Origin: Clostridiales bacterium UBA1742 | GTDB taxonomy: Bacteria; Bacillota; Clostridia; TANB77; CAG-508 | DNA length: 27,499 bases | Assembly (NCBI GenBank): GCA_002314935.1 | Contig: DCHW01000057.1 | Coordinates: forward strand, 1 to 27,499 | Direction: 5' to 3' | In this document: piece by piece, positions 1 through 8,394 of the stretch | How positions within the stretch are numbered: the first letter of the stretch is position 1 | Layout: each line of letters begins with the position of its first letter | Made by a program: the position numbers and the translations under genes | The notes under the pieces: generated by a model | Seen by the model: only the letters and a program-made list of their open reading frames with translations | Database searches by the model: none | Told to the model about the DNA's origin: nothing

Positions 1-13
1 TTTTAATCGCCCG
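1..13 (+). repeat. REP-like palindrome, cut by window edge
   Basis: This is the right half (TTTTAATCGCCCG) of the REP-like palindrome seen complete at 25824-25846. The bases that follow are almost the same as those after that copy, so the repeat belongs to the duplicated leader of the prepilin-like genes. Confidence 0.7.
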
Positions 14-83
14 CAAAATATAAAATAGTTATTAATTTTTATGTTAAAAACATAGATAAAATAAAAAAGGAGGGGTTTCACAA

Positions 84-1016
84 ATGAAACAAAAAACAAA
101 TGAAAAAGGTATTACGCTAATAGCATTGGTAATAACCATAATAGTAATGCTAATATTAGTAGCAGTTACCGTAACAATTGCAATGGATGGAGGTCTATTT
201 TCAAAAGGAGAAACAGCAGGAAAAGAAACAACAATAGAGGCAGAAAAAGAAACATTAACTAATGTAGTACTAGGAGAATATGATGGTGTAAAAGGAGGCA
301 TTGATTTAGATAATCTTGAAAATAGTTTAATAAATGGAAACACAAAAAACAAATGGACAAATGTAAAAAAAGACATAGATAACAATATAATAACGTTACA
401 AGGAACACAAAGTGGAGAATGGTATGTAATATATGGAAGCGGAACAGTAGAAAAAATTGAGAATGCAACAGAAAACGAAGGGAAACTAACAGCATTAATA
501 AGATTAAATGGAACAACAAAAACCATAACTTTAATAGGTAATGAAGATAAGACAACACCAATTGAATTTAAAACATTATATTCAAACTGGAATGAAAATC
601 TTACAAATAATGAAATATTAAGTATAAATAATAAATTAGTTGAATTAGGAAAAATTAATGAAGGCGAAGAAATAACAATAAAAGATAATAGTAATATTTA
701 TATGGGAGATCCAACAACTGGTAAAAAAATAGAAGAAGGTTCATCAGGATTTAGTAGAAAAGATTGGATTTGTTTTATATTTTTTGAAGATGGAAATGTA
801 TATCAATTTGGAAAATCAACTGAATATGGTATTGAATTTAATAGTTATATCATAGAAGGAATAAAATATGACTCAAATGGTGCATATATAGAGTTTAATG
901 AGGAATTGGCAAGTGAGTTTGAAATGTCACTGGAAGAGCTTAAAGAAATGATTCCGTATGGCTGGAGATGGGATTTCAAAGATAATGAGATTATATATTT
1001 TGAAGCATGTAAGTAA
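84..1016 (+). CDS. Prepilin-like (type IV pilin/pseudopilin N-terminus) surface protein
   Basis: A 310-residue protein with a class III signal. A short basic leader ends at Gly9, followed by a long hydrophobic helix (ITLIALVITIIVMLILVAV, residues 10-28), the usual target of a prepilin peptidase. The usual Glu at +5 is absent. Residues about 30-150 match the gene at 25917-27050 almost residue for residue, and then the two diverge. The C-terminal part (about 150-310) is acidic and I do not recognise it. The start is the ATG at 84 after a strong AAGGAGGGG at 67-75. Probably an exported pseudopilin or surface protein; no pilus assembly genes are nearby, so its role is unknown. Confidence 0.8.
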   Translation: MKQKTNEKGITLIALVITIIVMLILVAVTVTIAMDGGLFSKGETAGKETTIEAEKETLTNVVLGEYDGVKGGIDLDNLENSLINGNTKNKWTNVKKDIDNNIITLQGTQSGEWYVIYGSGTVEKIENATENEGKLTALIRLNGTTKTITLIGNEDKTTPIEFKTLYSNWNENLTNNEILSINNKLVELGKINEGEEITIKDNSNIYMGDPTTGKKIEEGSSGFSRKDWICFIFFEDGNVYQFGKSTEYGIEFNSYIIEGIKYDSNGAYIEFNEELASEFEMSLEELKEMIPYGWRWDFKDNEIIYFEACK

Positions 1017-1066
1017 TAAAAACATTAAAAACACCAATATACCCTATATTTAAGATTGTCCGTAAC

Positions 1067-1095
1067 TTGACAAATTATTCAAATGAATATATAAT
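1067..1095 (+). promoter_or_regulatory. Vegetative promoter of the NlpC/P60 gene
   Basis: Consensus sigma-A promoter: TTGACA at 1067-1072, a 17-bp spacer, TATAAT at 1090-1095. It lies 36 bases before the start at 1131, and AAGGAG at 1117-1122 falls in the resulting short leader. Confidence 0.85.
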
Positions 1096-1130
1096 TTATA
1101 ATGTTGATTTTATAACAAGGAGATTATATA

Positions 1131-2459
1131 ATGACAAAAACAAGGAAAATAACAATACTATTTATGATGATATGTTTATTAATAGGGGTAAAAAGTTTTG
1201 CAACTACAGGTAGTGTAAATGCGCCAAATGGATTAGTTTTAAGAGAAAGGGCATCAAAAGGTGCAAATCCAATAACAACAGTTAGTGATAAAGAAACTGT
1301 AGAAATAGAAGAAACATTAGATGAATGGTATAAAGTAAAATATAATAGTTATGAAGGATATTTATATAAAGAATATGTTGATGTAAAAGAAGAAAAGACA
1401 ACAGAAAAAGCACAAAATGAGCAAGCAGATACAGAAGTAGAGACAGTTGAAGAAAATATTCAAGAAGTAGTAAACGTTGAAAATAGTGTTTATCCACAAC
1501 AAGCAACAACTAATTCTACAGTAAAAATATATGTATTACCTTCGATTACAGCGACAGTGTTAAACTTAATTGATGTAAATAATACTGTTACAGTAACAAA
1601 AACAGTAAATTCATGGGCATATATAAAGGTTGATGAAAATATTTCAGGATGGGTAAGAAAAAGTTTATTAAATATTTCAGATACAATAACAACAAATGAA
1701 GAAACAACTTCTGAAGAACAAGAAAATGAGAATAAAGAAGAAATTAATAAGGAAGAAAAAAATCAAACAACATATGAAAGCAAAAAAGGTTATATAAATG
1801 CAAATACATCTGCAAATGTTAGAAGTGAAGCAAGTACATCATCTTCTGTTTTAACAACATTAACAACAAATACTGAAGTTACAATAGTTGGTGAAGAAGG
1901 AGACTGGTATAAAGTAACTTATGGAAGTTATACAGGATATATTTCTAAGGCTTTAGTATCTGATAAACAAGTTACAACAACAAGCAGGGGTAATGTAAAT
2001 AGAACAACTGAAACTGAGAATATAACAGAAACAGAAAATACAACTGAAACGACATCTCAAACAGTTGCAACAGATTCATCTCTTGAAGGTGGTGCACAAG
2101 TAGCGGATTTAGCACAACAATGTATAGGATGTAGCTATACATATGGTGGAACATCAACAAGTGGATTTGATTGTTCAGGTTTTACACAATATGTATATAG
2201 TTCATGTGGATATTCAATAAACAGAACGGCATCTGCTCAAAGTAACAATGGATATGAGGTATCAAAAGATGAATTAATTCCTGGTGATTTATTACTTTTT
2301 GATAATACATCAGATGGATCAATTGGTCATGTTGGAATATATATAGGTGGTGGAACTTTCGTTCATGCTGCAAATTCTAGGAGAGGGGTTACAACAGATA
2401 CAATAAACAGTGGATATTACAATACATATTATTATTCTGCAAGAAGAATTGCAAATTAA
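1131..2459 (+). CDS. Secreted SH3b-NlpC/P60 peptidoglycan hydrolase
   Basis: A 442-residue exported cell wall hydrolase. A signal peptide spans about residues 1-24. Three bacterial SH3-like domains follow (about 26-85, 128-183 and 218-278), joined by Glu/Thr-rich linkers, and they probably bind the wall. The C-terminal NlpC/P60 domain (about 323-442) carries the cysteine-peptidase residues: Cys348 in FDCSGF, His400 in GHVGIY and His412 in FVHAAN. Such enzymes cut the D-Glu-diamino acid bond of the stem peptide. RBS AAGGAG with good spacing and a consensus promoter just upstream. comEC starts 28 bases after the stop, so the two may be cotranscribed. Confidence 0.93.
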   Translation: MTKTRKITILFMMICLLIGVKSFATTGSVNAPNGLVLRERASKGANPITTVSDKETVEIEETLDEWYKVKYNSYEGYLYKEYVDVKEEKTTEKAQNEQADTEVETVEENIQEVVNVENSVYPQQATTNSTVKIYVLPSITATVLNLIDVNNTVTVTKTVNSWAYIKVDENISGWVRKSLLNISDTITTNEETTSEEQENENKEEINKEEKNQTTYESKKGYINANTSANVRSEASTSSSVLTTLTTNTEVTIVGEEGDWYKVTYGSYTGYISKALVSDKQVTTTSRGNVNRTTETENITETENTTETTSQTVATDSSLEGGAQVADLAQQCIGCSYTYGGTSTSGFDCSGFTQYVYSSCGYSINRTASAQSNNGYEVSKDELIPGDLLLFDNTSDGSIGHVGIYIGGGTFVHAANSRRGVTTDTINSGYYNTYYYSARRIAN

Positions 2460-2487
2460 AATGGGGGCTTTTTAGGGAAGTGATTTT

Positions 2488-4842
2488 ATAAAAAGACCGG
2501 TTTTGATAGTAACAGTTAGTTATTTAATGGGATTAATTTATGGGCTATACTTAAAAATAAGTATAGCTCTTACTTTTTTTATAATATTAATTCTATATAT
2601 AGTAAAACAAACATTAAATAAAAATTTTAAAAAATACATTAAATTGATAATAAATAAAAAAGTTGTTATTTTAATTATAATAGCATTTTTTATTGGTTTT
2701 ATCAAAATTATAATTACAGAACTAAATTATAATAAATATTATAATTTAGTTAATACAAATCAAACTATGATAGGTGTAGTTATAGACTGCCAAGAAAATG
2801 ATTATACATATATGTATACAATTAAGGGGAAAGATAATATTTTTAAAAATAAAAAATTATTATTATATACAAGTAAAAATTATGTATTAGAAGTAGGAAA
2901 TTTAATAAAAGTAAAAGGCCAAATGCAAGAAATTGCAGAAAGAACAAATTATAAAGGGTTTGATTATAAAACATATTTAAAAACAAAGTCTGTTTTTGGT
3001 ATTGTTAAAAGTAGTAATATTAAGGTAATTAAAAAAAACAATATAAATTTTATTTATAAATATGCAGTACAAATAAGAGCTGAAATAAAGGAGATAATTG
3101 GTACAAACTTACCCAAAGATAGTGCAAGTATACTTACAGCACTTATAGTGGGAGATAAATCAAACATTGATGATGATATAGTAAATAATTTTAAAACAAG
3201 TAATTTATCTCATGTATTAGCAATATCTGGGTTACATATATCATGTGTGATTTTGGGATTTGATTTTATAATGAAAAAAATTAAAATGCCATTTAAATGT
3301 AGAGCAATTGTAATTAGTTTAATATTAGCTTTATTTATAACAATAACTGGATTTACAAATTCTGTTGTTAGAGCATCTATAATGGGAATAATATTATTAC
3401 TTTCTAATGTATTTTATACTAAAGCGGATTTTTGGACAAGTATTTCAATTGCAATTTTAATTACAACGTTTATTAATCCATTTTCAATACTGGATAATGG
3501 TTTACAATTATCTTATATAGGAACTATAAGCATTGTTTGCTTTTATAATATTATAATAAAATTAAAAAACAAAAAAATAAATAAAATAAAACAAATTGCA
3601 CTAACAACAATTTGTGCTCAAATTTTTTTAATGCCAATAACAATTATAAAATTTCATACAATATCTATATATTTTATAATAGCCAATATTTTAATTTCAC
3701 CATTAATAAGCATTGTTATAAATTTAGGATTTATAGCAACGTTTACCACTTTTATTTCTGTAAAATTTTCTAAAATATTTTTTTTGATTCTAAAATCAAT
3801 ATTAAAAATTTTAATTTTAATTCCAAATTTAATAAGTAAATTGCCATTTTCAAAAATTTATATTACAAATTTTAATAGTATAACAATAACATTATACTAT
3901 TTTGTAACAATTTTAGGATATCTGTATTTGTGTATAAAAGTAAAAAGTAAAATTCAAATAAGAAAATATGAAAAAAAAATATTAGAAAAACGTATTATTG
4001 AAAAAATAAGTGCTACTTGTATAATATTTATAATTTGTATATCTATTATAATACCTGCTTTAGAAGTATTAAAGCAAGAGTTAAATATATATTTTATTGA
4101 TGTAGGACAAGGCGATAGTACTTTAATTATTACGCCTAATAAAAAAACAGTTCTAATAGATGGAGGAGAAGGAAAAAATGAAACTTTATTATCTTATTTA
4201 TTAAATAGAAATGTCAGAAGAATTAATTATATGATTATTTCACATTTTGATAGTGATCATTGTAATGGAATGTTAGAAGTGATTGATAATTTAAAAGTGG
4301 ACAACTTAATAGTTTCATATCAAACATCTGAATGCGAAGAATATAGAAATATTATGGAAAAAGCTAAGAGTAAAAAAATTAAAATAATAAATGTAAAAGA
4401 TGGAGATATAGTTAATATTGATAAGAATGTTCAATTAAATATTTTATATCCTAAAAAAGAATTAAAGTTTGAGGATTTAAATAATAATTCAATTGTGTTC
4501 AAATTTAAGTATAAAGATTTTAGTATGCTTTTTACAGGAGATATCGAAGAAATTGTAGAAAATGAATTAATAAAAATATATGATAATGAATTAAACTCAA
4601 AGGTTTTAAAAGTTGCACATCATGGTTCAAAAAGTTCTAGTTCAAAAGAATTCGTTAAAAAAGTAAATCCACAAATTGCATTAATGGGAGTTGGGAAAAA
4701 CAACATTTTTGGACATCCTTCCTATAATACTTTACAAACATTAAATGAATATAATATTAAAATTTTTAGAACAGACCAAAATGGAGAAATAAGAGTAAAT
4801 ATAAATAAAAAAGGAAAAATTAAAATAGAGTCATTTAAATAA
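2488..4842 (+). CDS. comEC: ComEC/Rec2-type DNA uptake channel protein
   Basis: An integral membrane protein of about 784 residues that carries single-stranded DNA through the membrane in natural transformation. In order: N-terminal membrane segments with an OB-like DUF4131 region, the Competence domain with its hallmark HVLAISGLHIS, then a C-terminal metallo-beta-lactamase domain with DVGQGDS, the metal motif HFDSDH (cat at 4243) and AHHGS. All three parts are present, so it looks complete. A Shine-Dalgarno-like stretch at 2475-2482 lies seven bases before an ATA codon at 2488, giving IKRPVLIVTV, a typical ComEC beginning. The first ordinary start, TTG at 2503, is too far from it. I favour ATA initiation, with TTG 2503 as the alternative. 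Confidence 0.92.
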   Translation: MKRPVLIVTVSYLMGLIYGLYLKISIALTFFIILILYIVKQTLNKNFKKYIKLIINKKVVILIIIAFFIGFIKIIITELNYNKYYNLVNTNQTMIGVVIDCQENDYTYMYTIKGKDNIFKNKKLLLYTSKNYVLEVGNLIKVKGQMQEIAERTNYKGFDYKTYLKTKSVFGIVKSSNIKVIKKNNINFIYKYAVQIRAEIKEIIGTNLPKDSASILTALIVGDKSNIDDDIVNNFKTSNLSHVLAISGLHISCVILGFDFIMKKIKMPFKCRAIVISLILALFITITGFTNSVVRASIMGIILLLSNVFYTKADFWTSISIAILITTFINPFSILDNGLQLSYIGTISIVCFYNIIIKLKNKKINKIKQIALTTICAQIFLMPITIIKFHTISIYFIIANILISPLISIVINLGFIATFTTFISVKFSKIFFLILKSILKILILIPNLISKLPFSKIYITNFNSITITLYYFVTILGYLYLCIKVKSKIQIRKYEKKILEKRIIEKISATCIIFIICISIIIPALEVLKQELNIYFIDVGQGDSTLIITPNKKTVLIDGGEGKNETLLSYLLNRNVRRINYMIISHFDSDHCNGMLEVIDNLKVDNLIVSYQTSECEEYRNIMEKAKSKKIKIINVKDGDIVNIDKNVQLNILYPKKELKFEDLNNNSIVFKFKYKDFSMLFTGDIEEIVENELIKIYDNELNSKVLKVAHHGSKSSSSKEFVKKVNPQIALMGVGKNNIFGHPSYNTLQTLNEYNIKIFRTDQNGEIRVNINKKGKIKIESFK

Positions 4843-4891
4843 AATTTGTATATTTTGTTTAAATTTACAAATACTAATATTGGTGATAAAA

Positions 4892-5470
4892 ATGAAAAAA
4901 ACAATATTTATAGTTTGTTTGCTAATTTTAATAGTAGCATTTTTTTTAGGGTTATATTTATATAAAATAAATACAATTGATAATAATTTAAAAATTGGAG
5001 AAGAATTGATTGAAGATGAGTGTACCAAATTTGAAGAACAAAATAGTATAAAAGTAAATTCAAGTGAAAATAAAACATCGATTAATACAAAATTAACTAT
5101 AAAAATATTATATAAAGAGTGTAATCATATAAAAGAAACAACGGAACTAATAACGGATGAAAGTTTAATAAATTTAACAGAAGAAGAATTTAGAAACAAA
5201 TATAAAGAATGGGATGTTCAAAAATTTACATTATCAGAGATTGTTATATATAAGGAAGTAGATGATTTTTGTAATGAACATTATAAAATTCAAGATAAAG
5301 ATGGCTATATTACAGTATATCAAATTGATAAAGCCGGTAATGTAATCTCGGAAAAGCAAACAAATATTGCTATTGAATACTTAACTAATGATGATATTGA
5401 AAAAATAAAAAAAGGAATAATAGTATATTCCACAAAAGAATTAAATAAAATTATAGAAGATTATGAATAG
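4892..5470 (+). CDS. BofC C-terminal domain-like membrane protein
   Basis: A 193-residue protein with one N-terminal membrane segment (about residues 4-26) and an extracytoplasmic domain. The series YKECNHIKE, LTEEEFRNKYKEW, VDDFCNEHYKIQDKDGYI and TKELNKIIEDYE matches the pattern of clostridial proteins with a BofC C-terminal-like domain. In Bacillus, BofC restrains processing of pro-sigma-K during sporulation; that role is not established for these homologues. The start is ATG 4892 behind GGTGA at 4882-4886; a TTG at 4880 is in frame but lacks an RBS. It follows comEC by 49 bases and ends at a bidirectional terminator. Confidence 0.7.
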   Translation: MKKTIFIVCLLILIVAFFLGLYLYKINTIDNNLKIGEELIEDECTKFEEQNSIKVNSSENKTSINTKLTIKILYKECNHIKETTELITDESLINLTEEEFRNKYKEWDVQKFTLSEIVIYKEVDDFCNEHYKIQDKDGYITVYQIDKAGNVISEKQTNIAIEYLTNDDIEKIKKGIIVYSTKELNKIIEDYE

Positions 5471-5474
5471 AAAA

Positions 5475-5499
5475 TCCTCTTTGAAAAAACCAAAGAGGA
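5475..5499. terminator. Bidirectional terminator between convergent genes
   Basis: A nine-pair hairpin (TCCTCTTTG at 5475-5483, its complement at 5491-5499, seven-base loop). Four A bases on its left give a U tract for minus-strand transcripts; the plus-side tail is weaker. It separates the BofC-like gene from the convergent gene ending at 5508. Confidence 0.75.
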
Positions 5500-5507
5500 A
5501 ATAATGT

Positions 5508-6326
5508 TTAAAATAATATTAAATCAATTTCACTTGTATTATTGTTGTTTCCATAAGCATAAACAATGTATAGTGTGCCATCTTGACCTAGAAAAAATGT
5601 ATCTGTGTTACTAATTAAATATTCACTACTGTTTATATTTCGTTTATATATATTATATCCTTGAGTTTCTATATTAGAGGTTTGATCACTTATTTCTTTT
5701 ATTTTAGTATTAATTTCTGATTGAACTTTGTCTGAAGTTAAATTTTTATATTCTAAAATATCATCAAGTTTTAAAAGTTTATTATTTTCTAAATCATAAT
5801 TATATGTTTGAATAATAATTCTTTGAGCACTAGAACCTTCTTTTAATGTGGCACGTATAACAAGAGATAAAATATTATCATTTATATATGCAACATAATT
5901 AATAGTATAAATTGTATTTGACTGATTTTCAGTTACAATATTAACAACTTTTTTAGCGAAAGTATTTATAATTTCTGTATTAATTTTTTTTGTAACAGGT
6001 GTATCAATTCCGATAGTTGGTATGGTAATATTTAAATCATATTTTCCACTATCTTTTTCCTCAATAGTGTATGAAATATTTATCAATTCGTTATCAGATA
6101 AAGTAGTTTTAGCATTAGAGCTTCTGTTAATGGAATTTGTAAAAATAGATTTGAAATTATTTTTTAATTCTGTATAATTTTTTTCTTGCTTTTCTACTTT
6201 GGTTTCAGTAAGCTTAGCGTTTGTTACTTGAGCATATATTGCTAATGCAATTGCAATACTACAAATTAATAATACAGAAACAATAATTATAAAATTCTTT
6301 TTTTCTCTCCAAATATATTTTAACAT
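5508..6326 (-). CDS. Membrane-anchored DUF3298/RsiV-like protein
   Basis: A 272-residue protein with a short cytoplasmic N-terminus, one membrane helix (about residues 12-31) and an extracytoplasmic domain. The features YDLNITIPTIG, alternating strands ending in RIIIQTYNYD, then LLKLDDIL and a C-terminal FFLGQDGTLYIVYAYG fit the DUF4163/DUF3298 fold found in the RsiV anti-sigma factor and PdaC. No sigma factor gene is adjacent and the N-terminus is too short for a typical anti-sigma domain, so sigma control is not supported here. Possible ligand- or wall-binding module; function unknown. The start at 6326 is preceded by a GGAGGAA-type RBS on the minus strand. Confidence 0.65.
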   Translation of the reverse strand: MLKYIWREKKNFIIIVSVLLICSIAIALAIYAQVTNAKLTETKVEKQEKNYTELKNNFKSIFTNSINRSSNAKTTLSDNELINISYTIEEKDSGKYDLNITIPTIGIDTPVTKKINTEIINTFAKKVVNIVTENQSNTIYTINYVAYINDNILSLVIRATLKEGSSAQRIIIQTYNYDLENNKLLKLDDILEYKNLTSDKVQSEINTKIKEISDQTSNIETQGYNIYKRNINSSEYLISNTDTFFLGQDGTLYIVYAYGNNNNTSEIDLILF

Positions 6327-6348
6327 TTATATTCCTCCAATGAAAATA

Positions 6349-6377
6349 ATTATATCATCTAATTAATAAACTTTCAA
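6349..6377 (-). promoter_or_regulatory. Promoter of the DUF3298-type gene
   Basis: On the minus strand, TTGAAA (6372-6377), a 17-bp spacer and TATAAT (6349-6354), about 22 bases upstream of the start at 6326. Confidence 0.7.
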
Positions 6378-6485
6378 TTAAATTGTTTTAGAACATAAAA
6401 AAATCAGCATAAATCTTATTGCAATTTATAATATAGTATACTGGAAGTATAGAGTTTAATTTTGGCATAGATTGTAAAGAGTAAG

Positions 6486-6514
6486 TTTACATAAAAGAAA
6501 AGACGTGGTATAAT
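6486..6514 (+). promoter_or_regulatory. Promoter of the esterase gene
   Basis: TTTACA at 6486-6491, a 17-bp spacer and TATAAT at 6509-6514, then GGGAGG at 6535-6540 ahead of the start at 6548. The rest of the gap 6327-6547 holds only this and the divergent promoter. Confidence 0.7.
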
Positions 6515-6547
6515 AAAATAAAGAATGTTGTTTTGGGAGGAATGATT

Positions 6548-8203
6548 ATGAAATTAAAAATTAAAATGATAGTTTTTATGATTTTTGTTTTATTATTGTA
6601 TCCAAACAAAGCAAAAGCCGAATGTGTTGATGTGGTTTTGTTTTGGGGACAATCAAATATGGTCGGATCGGCAGGAAGCTATGCTATTGAAAAAAAAGCA
6701 GATAATAGAGATATATCTAATATAATTGATTCTGATATAATATCACAATATAAATCAACAAATTATGTAAGTGTACAAATTCCTAAAGGTGTAGCTAAAG
6801 AATATAAACTTGAAGTAAATAATAATGGAGAAATTAAAGAAAAATTGGTAGATATTACAAATAAAACTGAAATTTTGGGAGATAGTAATAAATTAACATA
6901 TATCAATGGAACTTTGGTTCCATATAGTTCAAAATATCAATATTATTCTATAGAACCATCTAAAGGAACAAACGTAATACCACAATTTTGTAAAACTTAT
7001 TATGAAATGACAGGTAGGAAGTTAATTGTTATTATGGCAGCAAAGTGTGGCGAAAAAATAAGCAATTTTTTACCAGTAACTGACGAAGATTATACTACTG
7101 ATGAAAAAGAAAAAAAATATATTTATGAAGCAATGAAAACAAAATATTTAAATGCCATAGAGTATTTGGAAAAAAACAATTATACAATACAAAATAAATT
7201 TTATGTAGTATTACAAGGAGAAGCTGATGCATGTAGTCCAAATCTATCTAAAGAATATTACAATACTTTTTCTAAAGTACATACATATTTAAAAGAAGAT
7301 TTGGGAATGGATTTTGGTGCGATAATTGAAACTGCAAGAAGAATTAATGAAACGGAAAAATTAAATGAATGTGTTATACAGGTTCACGATGCACAAGAAG
7401 CATTAGCACGAAATAATAATGACATAATTATAGGAACTGATTTGGGATATAATTTATATAAAAAAGGAGAAAAAAATGCATTTTGTTTAGAAAAAATATA
7501 TAATGCTAAAACTAAACAATATGATGATAATTCTACACATTATACTTCAGCTACATTATCTCAGTTAGGAAAGAATACTGCAAAGTCCGTGGTAAGTTAT
7601 TTAAAAACATTAGAAACAAATCAAGCGCCACATATTTCTGTATCATCCAAAAACAATGTAGTATTTTATAATATTAATGATGGAGGTTCAATAAATAAAT
7701 TTATTGTAAGAAAAAATACATATTCGGGAAAAGTTTTAATAGACAGAAATTTTTCAAATAAAAAAAATATTAATGAAAAATTGGAAATTGAAATTCCTAA
7801 TAAGAATAAAAAAAATAGGTTTTGGGCATATTCATCAGATAATGAAGGAAATGATATAGGAATGGAATTTACGGTTTATAAAGATAATAATGGAATGATT
7901 TCAACAAATAATTCACCTAATTTATATAATGTTTTTATGTCAGGGAATAAAGTGTATTTTTTCTTTGAAGATGGAAATGGAATTTATAGTTTTAAAGCAC
8001 GTAATTTAAGTACAAATATTTATAAGTCAAAGAGTATAAAAAATTTAGCAAGAAATACAGGTGAATTGAAAAGAGCGTATTTTACAGTTGATTTGAAAGA
8101 AATGACTTATAAAAATGGATATTATTATATATATGTGCGTGCAACTGATTCTAGTTCTGATAAATTATGCACTACAGAGAGAATTAGTTTAAAAATGAAA
8201 TAA
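6548..8203 (+). CDS. Secreted SGNH/SASA-type carbohydrate esterase
   Basis: A 551-residue exported protein; the signal peptide ends near Ala24. The mature N-terminus contains FWGQSNMVG, with nucleophile candidate Ser36, as in the SASA/DUF303 family (sialate O-acetylesterase and related acetyl esterases). Further hallmarks are VVLQGEADA (residues 220-228) and a late DDNSTH block with His331, the likely catalytic histidine. Residues about 370-551 form an extra beta-rich region I cannot assign. The family removes acetyl groups from sugars; the substrate here is unknown. ATG 6548 has proper spacing from GGGAGG, unlike ATG 6542 or TTG 6533. It stands alone between a promoter and a strong palindrome. 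Confidence 0.75.
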   Translation: MKLKIKMIVFMIFVLLLYPNKAKAECVDVVLFWGQSNMVGSAGSYAIEKKADNRDISNIIDSDIISQYKSTNYVSVQIPKGVAKEYKLEVNNNGEIKEKLVDITNKTEILGDSNKLTYINGTLVPYSSKYQYYSIEPSKGTNVIPQFCKTYYEMTGRKLIVIMAAKCGEKISNFLPVTDEDYTTDEKEKKYIYEAMKTKYLNAIEYLEKNNYTIQNKFYVVLQGEADACSPNLSKEYYNTFSKVHTYLKEDLGMDFGAIIETARRINETEKLNECVIQVHDAQEALARNNNDIIIGTDLGYNLYKKGEKNAFCLEKIYNAKTKQYDDNSTHYTSATLSQLGKNTAKSVVSYLKTLETNQAPHISVSSKNNVVFYNINDGGSINKFIVRKNTYSGKVLIDRNFSNKKNINEKLEIEIPNKNKKNRFWAYSSDNEGNDIGMEFTVYKDNNGMISTNNSPNLYNVFMSGNKVYFFFEDGNGIYSFKARNLSTNIYKSKSIKNLARNTGELKRAYFTVDLKEMTYKNGYYYIYVRATDSSSDKLCTTERISLKMK

Positions 8204-8210
8204 TAAAACC

Positions 8211-8268
8211 ATTATAACAAATTTAAAAATTCATAGCACATGCTATGAATTTTTAAATTTGTTATAAT
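8211..8268. repeat. Perfect 28-bp inverted repeat, possible terminator
   Basis: Arms 8211-8238 and 8241-8268 are perfect reverse complements, with only CA between them. It starts eight bases after the esterase stop. It could act as a terminator, but there is no clean run of T and the stem is far longer than other terminators here, so it may be a small palindromic element. Confidence 0.85.
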
Positions 8269-8325
8269 AGTAATTTTGAGTTTAAAGATTTTAATAAATG
8301 AAGAATATCTTTTTATTAATAATCC

Positions 8326-8354
8326 TTGACTACAGCTTGGTTTTAAGGTATTAT
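8326..8354 (+). promoter_or_regulatory. Promoter of the ClpE-like gene
   Basis: TTGACT at 8326-8331, a 17-bp spacer and TATTAT at 8349-8354, 40 bases before the start at 8395. I looked for tandem CtsR heptamers and a CIRCE repeat in this gap and saw neither. Confidence 0.75.
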
Positions 8355-8394
8355 ATATATTAGCTTTAAATAGATAGGGGAGAGTAAATAGATA

